Of a stretch of DNA of 64,000 nucleotides, positions 18,489 through 25,227 are shown in pieces. The position numbers were made by a program, and so were the translations under genes. Where the stretch lies: assembly GCF_001553645.1 (NCBI RefSeq), contig NZ_CP014231.1, positions 248,001-312,000 of the forward strand, given 5' to 3'. Numbering within the stretch: the first letter of the stretch is position 1; each line of letters opens with the position of its first letter. The notes beneath the pieces are model-generated. The model was not told the origin of the DNA, did no database searches, and saw only the letters and a list, made by a program, of their open reading frames with translations. The DNA comes from Leptotrichia sp. oral taxon 847. GTDB taxonomy: Bacteria; Fusobacteriota; Fusobacteriia; Fusobacteriales; Leptotrichiaceae.

Positions 18489-18607
18489 ATTTTCTCCTAT
18501 TCCACAAAAAATTTTTTTATTTGCAAAATTTTATTTTTTTGATTTTTTATTTTGAAAAAATTTTATTTCTTAAACTTTTTTATAACTTTAATTACAATTT
18601 AAAAAAA

Positions 18608-19462
18608 CTATATTTTTTTAGCATTTTTTTCAAAAACACCTACAACAGACGCCCTTTTATTGCAAATTTCCTTGTATTCATTCTCTTTTACTGAGTCAAA
18701 AACAATCCCCGCTCCAGCTTGAATAAACACATTTCTTTTTTCATCAATCTTATTAATATCGCAATTTTTATTTTCAAAAAACGCAGTTCTAATCACAATT
18801 GCAATTTGCACGTCTCCATTAAACCGCAAAAATCCAATTCCTCCGCCATATACATTTCGCTTGTAGATTTCAAATTCTGAAATTATCTGCATTGCACGAA
18901 TTTTTGGTGAGCCAGAAAGCGTTCCCGCTGGAAGAGCAAGGGAAATCACGTCAAATACCGACACATCTTTTCTTTTTTTCCCATAAACTTCTGACACAAT
19001 GTGCATAACATGCTGATAATTCTTAATATGCATAAGATTTTTTACTACAACACTTCCTTCTTCTGAAAATTTTCCCACATCGTTTCGAGCTAAATCCACG
19101 AGCATCCTATGTTCAGCACATTCTTTTTCATCGTTCAATAAATCATTTGCCAAAATTTTGTCTTCGTTGGCGTCTTTCCCACGAGGTCGAGTTCCAGCAA
19201 TCGGAGCAATATAGATGTTATCCGACGTAATTTCCACCAATATTTCTGGACTTGAACCGACCACATCTCCATATTTTGTTGGAAAGTGAAACATATACGG
19301 CGACGGATTTGCTTTAGATAAATATTTGTAAAACTCTAAAGAATCCATATTAGTTTTCAATTTCAACTGTTCGCTCAAAACGACTTGAAATATATCCCCA
19401 GATTTTATATATTCTTTCGCTTTTTCAACTATTTCATAAAAATGATCTTTTTCAGCACTCAA
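18608..19462 (-). CDS. trpE: Anthranilate synthase component I, C-terminal part after frameshift
   Basis: Chorismate-binding catalytic domain: SGDIFQVVLSEQ, ANPSPYMFHF, SPEILVE, IAGTRPRGKD, EHRMLVDLARNDVG and GTLSGSPKIRAM are all present. It makes anthranilate from chorismate with TrpG. The frame opens only at TTG 19462 within the coding region; it really continues the upstream ORF (19459-19929) after a one-base shift in a run of seven A at 19518-19524. Read as one gene, trpE would be 18608-19929. As sequenced it is split. Confidence 0.9.
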   Translation of the reverse strand: MSAEKDHFYEIVEKAKEYIKSGDIFQVVLSEQLKLKTNMDSLEFYKYLSKANPSPYMFHFPTKYGDVVGSSPEILVEITSDNIYIAPIAGTRPRGKDANEDKILANDLLNDEKECAEHRMLVDLARNDVGKFSEEGSVVVKNLMHIKNYQHVMHIVSEVYGKKRKDVSVFDVISLALPAGTLSGSPKIRAMQIISEFEIYKRNVYGGGIGFLRFNGDVQIAIVIRTAFFENKNCDINKIDEKRNVFIQAGAGIVFDSVKENEYKEICNKRASVVGVFEKNAKKI

Positions 19463-19929
19463 ATCCGTTTCGACAGAATAATAAATTTCTTTTTCTCTCT
19501 TATTTTTATTTTCAAAATTTTTTTATTTTCTTTTTCTTTTTCAGCTTCTTTTTTCAAATTATCAAAATATTTCTTATTTCCATAAAATGAGTAATCTTTA
19601 CTCACCTTTGAATAATGTAAATAAGCCTTTGCATTAGCAAAAATAAATTTGGGAAACTCAAACTGTGAATTTTCAATCTTTTTAATTTTCTCAAAATAAT
19701 GAACGGTTTCATAGGAAAATGTTCCAAAAAGTCCAGCAAACGGTGCAATTTTACCTTTTTTTATCAATAAGTTATAGTAATTTTTCAACATTTTGAAATC
19801 GTATTCATACGAATCCACATAATCACAGTCGATTCCGATAATAATCTGTCTTTCATCTTCCGTAAGATACGAATTTGGAAATCTTTTTCTTATAATTGAA
19901 TAATAGTAAATTGGTTCTTTTATAAACAT
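19459..19929 (-). CDS. trpE: Anthranilate synthase component I, N-terminal part before frameshift
   Basis: 156 codons from ATG 19929, with AAAGGAAA upstream. It carries the TrpE N-terminal lobe (GKIAPFAGLFGTFSYETVHYFEKI). The last ~20 residues are an out-of-frame tail ending at TGA 19459. One extra A in the A7 run (T7 at 19518-19524 on the plus strand) would give ...ENKKNFENKNKREKEIYYSVET and join the two halves without a stop. See the trpE finding. Confidence 0.85.
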   Translation of the reverse strand: MFIKEPIYYYSIIRKRFPNSYLTEDERQIIIGIDCDYVDSYEYDFKMLKNYYNLLIKKGKIAPFAGLFGTFSYETVHYFEKIKKIENSQFEFPKFIFANAKAYLHYSKVSKDYSFYGNKKYFDNLKKEAEKEKENKKILKIKIREKKKFIILSKRI

Positions 19930-20182
19930 AATTCATTTTTCCTTTCTTTGATTGTACAAATATTATAAGACAAAATCTTTATTAATATTTTTCTGTAATT
20001 TCCCATAAAACACTTTATTTATAGTGAAGTAAAAACTTTAAAAATTATTTTTAAACATCAAATATTTTTTATTTTCCAATAAAAATTTTTTAGATTAATT
20101 TTTTTAAGATTTAAAAATAAGATTTTCTTATTTGCCGTTAGATTTTTACTTTCTGTAATTTTATTAAAATTTATAAAATAAA

Positions 20183-20216
20183 AATCCTTTAAACCACAAA
20201 TGTAGAATAAAGGATT
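20183..20216 (-). terminator. Second hairpin in the trp leader
   Basis: Arms AATCCTTTA/TAAAGGATT (9 bp, 16-nt loop) followed on the minus strand by TTTTATTTT. It directly follows the attenuator hairpin and could back it up. From here to trpE at 19929 the leader is AT-rich and I see no gene. Confidence 0.6.
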
Positions 20217-20223
20217 AAAAAAC

Positions 20224-20260
20224 AAAAAACATTGATAAAATTAGTTCACCAATGTTTTTT
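20224..20260 (-). terminator. trp attenuator terminator
   Basis: Stem AAAACATTG/CAATGTTTT with a 15-nt loop and a T-rich tail on the minus strand. Its left arm and loop contain TGGTGAA, which can alternatively pair with TTCACCA at 20307-20313 of the leader. Formation is therefore exclusive with an antiterminator. Confidence 0.8.
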
Positions 20261-20318
20261 TTATTTTATATTTTAGCAATTAATTAATAAAATTATCCCG
20301 AATTTATGGTGAAAAATA

Positions 20319-20363
20319 TTAAATTGTATTTAAAATTTGCCACCACCATAATAATTTTACCAT
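20319..20363 (-). CDS. trpL: trp operon leader peptide
   Basis: 14-residue ORF MVKLLWWWQILNTI with three consecutive Trp codons (20340-20348), ATG 20363, GGAG about eight bases upstream, stop TAA. It lies between a promoter (20401-20429) and the attenuator hairpin (20224-20260), upstream of trpE. Stalling at the Trp codons would cover segment 1 (20344-20351), free segment 2 (20304-20313) to pair with segment 3 (20245-20251), and prevent the terminator. This is the enteric-type attenuation arrangement. Confidence 0.85.
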   Translation of the reverse strand: MVKLLWWWQILNTI

Positions 20364-20400
20364 CTTAATCACTCCTATTTTTTAATTTTTTATTTGTCTT

Positions 20401-20429
20401 AGTATACAACATTTTTTTTAATTTGTAAA
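20401..20429 (-). promoter_or_regulatory. trp operon promoter
   Basis: Minus strand TTTACA (20424-20429), 17-base spacer, TATACT (20401-20406). It starts transcription about 30 bases before trpL. I saw no clear operator palindrome. Confidence 0.75.
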
Positions 20430-20481
20430 GTCTATTTAAAAAATTTTTTATCATTTTTTGAATTATTATATAAAAATAAAG

Positions 20482-20543
20482 AATGGCATAGTAGTTAAAA
20501 CACTTTTAAGAAAGGGAATTTCTATTATTTTTACTATGCCATT
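20482..20543. terminator. Long-loop hairpin after the secreted protein gene
   Basis: Perfect 12-bp arms AATGGCATAGTA/TACTATGCCATT with a 38-nt loop, T-rich on both outer sides. It can end the minus-strand gene at 20560-21090 and also insulates the trp promoter. The long loop is unusual for a simple terminator. Confidence 0.6.
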
Positions 20544-20559
20544 TTTTTATTTTTTGTTT

Positions 20560-21090
20560 TTACTGCATATCGGGATGTCTTTCTGGTCTATTTAATAACT
20601 GAACTAATTTACTTGATTCTTCTTTTGTTAATTTTTTGTTATTTATTGAATTTACCAAAGAATCAATTTCTTCTTTAGATAATCTAGGTCTTGCATTTTT
20701 ATCTGCTTTTTTGTCTTTAAATTTTTTATCAAATTCTAATTTACATTCTTCGCTCATTTTATCATCAGGTTTAGGACCATCAAAATGAGGTTTAATCAAC
20801 TGAGTTAAATTTTCAGCTTCTTTATCTGTCAATGTTACCGCACCTTTTTTTAATTTTGCTTTTAAGCTTTCAATTTCTTCTTTTTTAACTATTTTAACTA
20901 TTGTTCCATCTGGAGCAATCATATTTCCATTGGCATCTTTTTTTAATTCAAGTTTGTGTGGCGGTTTGCAGTCCGCTTTTTTATTTACAGTTTCATTTGT
21001 ATTTGTAACTCCTACTGCAACTCCTGCATAAACAGACAGTGAAGCTAATAAAGCCATTCCCATTATTCCTTTTTTTCCTAATCTTTTCAT
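20560..21090 (-). CDS. Secreted hypothetical protein, Lys-rich
   Basis: 176 residues with a signal peptide (GIMGMALLASLSVYAG, cleavage near VAVG or later). The mature part is highly charged, with a possible processing-like block DANGNMIAPDGTIVKIVKKEEI and two short helical repeats ending in KLTKEESSKLVQLL and TLTDKEAENLTQLI. These read like EF-hand-like or LTxEE repeats, but no clear family is recognised. AAGGAG precedes ATG 21090. It is transcribed alone, ending at the hairpin at 20482-20543. Confidence 0.75.
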   Translation of the reverse strand: MKRLGKKGIMGMALLASLSVYAGVAVGVTNTNETVNKKADCKPPHKLELKKDANGNMIAPDGTIVKIVKKEEIESLKAKLKKGAVTLTDKEAENLTQLIKPHFDGPKPDDKMSEECKLEFDKKFKDKKADKNARPRLSKEEIDSLVNSINNKKLTKEESSKLVQLLNRPERHPDMQ

Positions 21091-21244
21091 AATATATTCT
21101 CCTTACCAATCAAAATATTTTTGATTTATTTATTTCTTATTTTTTCAACATATGTATAGTATCATTTATTTTTGACAAAAAAATGAAAAAATTGTGTCTT
21201 TTTTGTGAAATTTTAAAAATTTTTTTTAATATCCTGTTTTATCG

Positions 21245-21383
21245 CAGAATAAAATATTTAGTGATAAATAAAAAAATGTTAAATTTAAAATTTTTACACT
21301 ATCCCTACTTTATCTTTTAAAGAGACAGAGTAAAATAGTTAGGGGTAAATAAAAAATCTTATTTTAAGTTTTTCATTCAATCC
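21245..21383. repeat. Degenerate direct repeat, two ~60-bp units
   Basis: Unit 1 (21245-21304) and unit 2 (21326-21383) align from CAGA[A/G]TAAAATA[T/G]TTAG to a shared ATCC end with several substitutions. They lie between the secreted protein gene and repeat copy 2 in a gene-free stretch. No coding frame. Confidence 0.5.
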
Positions 21384-21426
21384 AGAAAGTTACTAAAATA
21401 ACAATTTTTTTCTATTCCTTTTTTAA

Positions 21427-21689
21427 GCAGAAGTGCTCATCGCCGCACCCCTGCACCCCGGCAAGGCTCAAGTCATTTTTATGTACTGCCAAAAAACTCG
21501 CTTACACTCAGACAGTTTTGTCAGCACATAAAAATGCTCCGACGGTTTAACTAGTATTATACAAAAGGTGTCGTGATTTTTTTGGAGTAAAGACGACTGT
21601 CTGAACGAAGTGAGTTTCGGCTTTGCTTCAAAAAAATGCTTAGACGAGCGTGGGGATTATAAGGGGAAATGGCGGTCCTTTCCCCTTAT
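21427..21689 (+). repeat. Dispersed structured repeat, copy 2
   Basis: Same orientation as copy 1. The left end hairpin (21427-21454) has arms GCAGAAGTGC/GCACCCCTGC with two mismatched positions and a CATCGCC-type loop, so it is partly decayed. H1 has a shortened tip (CTCGCTTACACTC). H2 and the right hairpin are intact (21659-21689, 11-bp arms). The similarity with copy 3 continues to about 21790 through an AT-rich flank ending near CTGCC...AAAATTTTT. It sits in the divergent region before the S4-domain gene. Confidence 0.85.
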
Positions 21690-21811
21690 GTAAAAAAATA
21701 AAAAACTATACTAAATTAAAATAACATCTTGTAATCAAAAATAACCTAAAAAATTTGAAATTAAAAAATCTGCCCCTAAAATTTTTAAACCATCCTTTTA
21801 AAGAAAAAAAC

Positions 21812-21840
21812 TGGACTAATTCAAAAATTTTGTATATAAT
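21812..21840 (+). promoter_or_regulatory. Promoter of the S4-domain gene
   Basis: TGGACT (21812-21817), 17-base spacer, TATAAT (21835-21840). It is 72 bases ahead of ATG 21912. The ATG itself lacks a close Shine-Dalgarno; GGGAG lies about 23 bases upstream. Confidence 0.6.
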
Positions 21841-21911
21841 TTATTAAAAGAAAGAAAATTTAAGAAATAAAAAAACGAATAATGGGAGAATAATTAACAA
21901 AAAAACAAATT

Positions 21912-22712
21912 ATGAAAAAAGAAATATTTTTAAAGCAATTTTCAAAAGAACTGGAATATTTGGCAAGTAAACTTTTTAATGTTTATGAAATTGCCAGCGA
22001 CTATGAAATAATAAGTTACTCTGAAGAATTTTATACTCCAAATTTTTGGAAAAAATTCCAAAAAAAGGCAAATGGTCTAAATGTGATTACAAATGGCGTC
22101 TTTGAAAACAGTGATAGACAGCAAATCGCTTTTGTTCCCGATGATTTTATGCCAAAAAATAACGAAGATTTTGAAAATTTTTTTGATTTTCCACATAAAC
22201 TACTAAAAATTTCCATTGCTTCAAAATTTAAAGAATACAAGCATAAAGATTTTTTGGGAAGTCTTATGGGATTAAATATAAAAAGAGAATTAATGGGAGA
22301 TCTGATTTTAGAAAATGGTGCGGGATATATCCCTGTTTCAAATAAAATTGCCAATATTATTTCAAATGAGCTTACGCAAATTGGAAAAGCACCTTGTACG
22401 GTCGAAATTGTTAATTTAAAAGAAATAAAAAATTTACCAAAATACAAATATGACGACAAATTAATTACAGTTTCATCAAAACGGCTTGACAACATAGTCT
22501 GTGCAATAACAAATATTTCGAGGAACAAAGTCATAGAACCAATTGAAAAAGGAAAAGTCCTGGTCGATTACATGAAAGAAACGGATAAATCAAAATTGCT
22601 TGAAATTGGAAGTTTAATTACAATAAAAGGATTTGGAAAATACAAGCTTTTTTCTGAAAAAGGGGAAACAAAAAAAGGTAAAGAAAGACTTCTTATAAAA
22701 AAATATATTTAA
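21912..22712 (+). CDS. YlmH-like RNA-binding protein with S4 domain
   Basis: 266 residues. The N-terminal two thirds resemble YlmH: PNFWKKFQKKAN, then FVPDDF, then HKDFLGSLMGLNIKRELMGDLI, then YIPVSNKIANII. The C-terminus is an S4 domain (RLDNIVCAITNISRNKVIEPIEKGKVLVDYM). YlmH is a cell-division/ribosome-linked S4 protein in Gram-positives; recent work ties it to ribosome rescue. It begins the plus-strand run leading into the Septu-like genes. Confidence 0.85.
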   Translation: MKKEIFLKQFSKELEYLASKLFNVYEIASDYEIISYSEEFYTPNFWKKFQKKANGLNVITNGVFENSDRQQIAFVPDDFMPKNNEDFENFFDFPHKLLKISIASKFKEYKHKDFLGSLMGLNIKRELMGDLILENGAGYIPVSNKIANIISNELTQIGKAPCTVEIVNLKEIKNLPKYKYDDKLITVSSKRLDNIVCAITNISRNKVIEPIEKGKVLVDYMKETDKSKLLEIGSLITIKGFGKYKLFSEKGETKKGKERLLIKKYI

Positions 22713-22727
22713 TAGGAGATGAGAATT

Positions 22728-22907
22728 ATGAGAGATGTAACACCAAAAGGAAATTTAGAATTATTTTTAAAATGTTTAGGAATAGCTATAGGAGCAGTTG
22801 CAATTATAGCACTTCTAAAACTGGCATTTTCAGTATTTATGTCGGTTGCCGGATGGATTATTCCAATTGCAATAGTGCTTTTTGTTTATAAAAAATTTTT
22901 TGATTGA
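22728..22907 (+). CDS. Small membrane protein
   Basis: 59 residues from ATG 22728, with GGAG nine bases upstream. An earlier ATG at 22719 touches the Shine-Dalgarno, so I reject it. Two hydrophobic stretches (CLGIAIGAVAIIALL and FSVFMSVAGWIIPIAIVLFVY) suggest a hairpin in the inner membrane. No family recognised. It lies 15 bases after the S4-domain gene, hence the same transcript. Confidence 0.6.
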   Translation: MRDVTPKGNLELFLKCLGIAIGAVAIIALLKLAFSVFMSVAGWIIPIAIVLFVYKKFFD

Positions 22908-22929
22908 TGAATAATAAAAAACAGGAGAA

Positions 22930-23328
22930 ATGATTATAAATGAACAATTAAAAGAAATTTCGCTGCAAGAACAACAACATTTTATCGAAAAAGCTGATAA
23001 AATGTTATTTTTAAACAAAAATCTTCAAGAATTATCTCAAAAATTCCAAAGATTATTAACTAGAAAATTTGAATTAGAAAAACTTACAACCAAATTACAA
23101 GACTGGTTTTTACTCGACTTTTCATATCTTATAAAAGAATTGAAAAAAGTGAAAATAAAATTGTCGCTAAAAGATGAGGTAGAATGGGAAGAAATATTTT
23201 TAGAGAAGAAAGAAGAAGCTGAAAAAGTAAAAAATGAAATTGAAATGACGGATAAAGAGATTGATGGGATGGTTTATGAGCTGTATGGGTTGAATGAGAA
23301 AGAAGTTAAAATAATTGAGAAAACTTAA
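22930..23328 (+). CDS. Orphan C-terminal segment of a type IIG restriction-modification enzyme
   Basis: 132 residues that match the C-terminal tail I know from Eco57I-like type IIG enzymes: QQHFIEKADKMLFLNKNL, LEKLTTKLQDWFLLDFSYLIKELK, and finally MTDKEIDGMVYELYGLNEKEVKIIE. There is no methyltransferase or nuclease domain upstream, only the small membrane protein gene. CAGGAGAA sits properly before ATG 22930, so the fragment may be translated. It is best read as a remnant of a restriction system or a domesticated helical piece. It directly precedes the ptuA-like gene. Confidence 0.65.
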   Translation: MIINEQLKEISLQEQQHFIEKADKMLFLNKNLQELSQKFQRLLTRKFELEKLTTKLQDWFLLDFSYLIKELKKVKIKLSLKDEVEWEEIFLEKKEEAEKVKNEIEMTDKEIDGMVYELYGLNEKEVKIIEKT

Positions 23329-23361
23329 ATAATTTAATTTATGAGAAAGGAGTGACCCAAA

Positions 23362-24624
23362 ATGAAAATAAAAAATCTTCATATAAAAAAATACAAAGGA
23401 CTTGAAAAGTTAGATATAAATTTTGAGTCAGAAGGAAAAGTTTTGGATTTGATAGTTCTGGCTGGGATTAATGGAAGTGGTAAAACTAGAGTTTTGGAAA
23501 GTATTCGTTATTGGTTTGAAATGTTTAGAAGCAAAGTTGTTAATGTGGAATTATTTTATGAAAAGAGTGAAAGAGAAGTTTTGGAAAATCTTATGAATAG
23601 CGAAGGATTGACAGAAACTGAAAAAGAATTGCAAAAAGATATTGAATTTACAGATTGTTTGAGAAATATAAAATTTTATAATGATGATTGTAAAAATAAT
23701 AAATTTGAAAATAAAAATTCCAAAATAATAAGCAGAAGTTTTGAAAAGTTAAAAATATTTCCAAAATTAATTTATGTTCCAACTGAAATTAATTTTGAAA
23801 AAATAAAAAAAGCTCAAACAAATTTAAAAAAAGAATATAGTTTTATTAATATCGTAGATTCATACGAAATTAAGGATATTCCATCCTACATTGCAACTCG
23901 GATTTCAAAAGTTGCGAATGAAGAAGAAAATTTGACAATGGGACAAGTTAGAAAAAAGGTTTTTGCGGAAATTAATGGGATTTTTGAAATTTTGGAGTTG
24001 GATGTGAAACTTTCAGAAATATCGAAAGATGAGAATAGTATGCCGATTTTTACTGATTCTAGTGGGAAAAAATTTGGAATAAATGAGCTTTCTTCTGGGG
24101 AAAAGCAGTTATTTTTACGGACTTTGGCGATAAAAATGCTGGAGCCTGAAAATTCCATAATTATGATTGATGAGCCTGAATTGTCGTTGCATCCGAAATG
24201 GCAGCAAAAAATTGTTGATGTTTATAGAAAAATTGGTAGAAATAATCAGATTATTTTGGCAACTCATTCGCCACATATTTTAGGAAGTGTGGAAAAAGAG
24301 AATATAATTTTATTGGAAAAAAATAAAAATGGAATTGTAAAAGTTAAAACGGGAGATGAGTTTGGAAATTCATATGGACAGACTACAGGAAGAATACTTG
24401 AAGATATAATGGGATTAGAAACAGATAGAAATCCTAGCGTGAATAATTTGCTTAATTTGGTAAAAGAAATGGTTAAAAATGATAATTATGAAAATTCTGA
24501 ATTTAAGGAAAAGTATACTAAAATAAAGGATATTTTAGGAGAAGATGATAGAGATTTATTTTTGGTGGATATGGATTTGCAAATAAAAAAGGGGAGAAAA
24601 AATGCTGAAAGTAAACAAAATTAG
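23362..24624 (+). CDS. AAA-family ATPase, PtuA-like (Septu defence)
   Basis: 420 residues, SMC/OLD-type ATPase. It has Walker A LAGINGSGKTRVLES, signature LSSGEKQLFLRTLAI, Walker B IIMIDEPELSLHP, and the H-loop ATHSPHIL. A helical C-terminal extension follows. Septu type I pairs such an ATPase (PtuA) with an HNH nuclease (PtuB). The next gene here is exactly that nuclease type, overlapping by 23 bases. AAAGGAG precedes ATG 23362. The ATPase itself appears intact. Confidence 0.8.
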   Translation: MKIKNLHIKKYKGLEKLDINFESEGKVLDLIVLAGINGSGKTRVLESIRYWFEMFRSKVVNVELFYEKSEREVLENLMNSEGLTETEKELQKDIEFTDCLRNIKFYNDDCKNNKFENKNSKIISRSFEKLKIFPKLIYVPTEINFEKIKKAQTNLKKEYSFINIVDSYEIKDIPSYIATRISKVANEEENLTMGQVRKKVFAEINGIFEILELDVKLSEISKDENSMPIFTDSSGKKFGINELSSGEKQLFLRTLAIKMLEPENSIIMIDEPELSLHPKWQQKIVDVYRKIGRNNQIILATHSPHILGSVEKENIILLEKNKNGIVKVKTGDEFGNSYGQTTGRILEDIMGLETDRNPSVNNLLNLVKEMVKNDNYENSEFKEKYTKIKDILGEDDRDLFLVDMDLQIKKGRKNAESKQN

Positions 24625-25201
24625 TTAGCCTGATTTTTTTAAAGAATTTAAGAGGAAAAGTAAATTAAAAAATTGGAAGGATTTTGATTATGAAATAAAG
24701 ACTAAATTAAAGAAATATATGCTTGAAAATGAACAAAAATTCGATGGAATCTATTTTTGTCCTTATTGTGAGAGGGAGATTAATGTTGAAAAAAGTCAGA
24801 TTGAACATGTGAAACCAAAAGATAAATTTCCTAAATTGTTTCATGAATATAAAAATTTTTTGACAGGCTGTTTGGAAAATCAAACTTGTGGTTCAATTAA
24901 GGAAAATAAGTGGAACGATAATTTTATAAATCCAATTGAAATTGATCCTGAAAAATATTTCGAGTACAGTATTAGTACAGGTAAGATAATTCCTAAATAT
25001 GAAACTGGAATAAAGTACAAAATGGCAATAAAAACGATAGATATATTGAATTTAAATCAGAAAAAATTATGTGAAATAAGAAAAACCATGATTTTGGAAA
25101 TTTTAAATGTGAATATAGAAAATATAAAATACATCAATAAATTTCCAACACTAAAAAAATTTTTAATCAAAAACATAAAATTTTTATCTAAAAATAAATA
25201 A
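24602..25201 (+). pseudogene. PtuB-like HNH endonuclease with in-frame amber codon
   Basis: The frame begins at ATG 24602 inside ptuA (MLKVNKIS), hits TAG at 24626-24628, and continues PDFFKEFKRKSKLKNWKDFDYE without further stops to 25201. The TIGR02646/PtuB start usually reads KI.K..EP, so TAG most simply replaces GAG (Glu). Downstream are the HNH blocks FCPYCER and IEHVKPKDKFPKLFHEYKNFLTGC. Restart at ATG 24719 would keep most of the HNH region (160 residues) but lose ~39 N-terminal residues. As written, Septu function is probably impaired. Confidence 0.8.
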
Positions 25202-25227
25202 TAAATAAAAAAACAGGAGGAAAAAAT

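Noticed and set aside
19930-20400. T-box or TRAP control of the trp operon
   Set aside because: No T-box AGGGTGGNACCGCG-like segment and no run of spaced GAG/UAG triplets was seen; the W-rich leader ORF explains the region better.
22031-22534. Minus-strand ORF of 167 codons over the S4-domain gene
   Set aside because: Antisense to a recognisable YlmH-like protein; hydrophobic composition is a by-product of AT-rich complement.
24719-25201. Calling the 160-codon ORF a complete HNH gene
   Set aside because: The same frame extends upstream through the amber codon to a start inside ptuA, with family-like N-terminal residues. The short ORF lacks a proper ribosome site.
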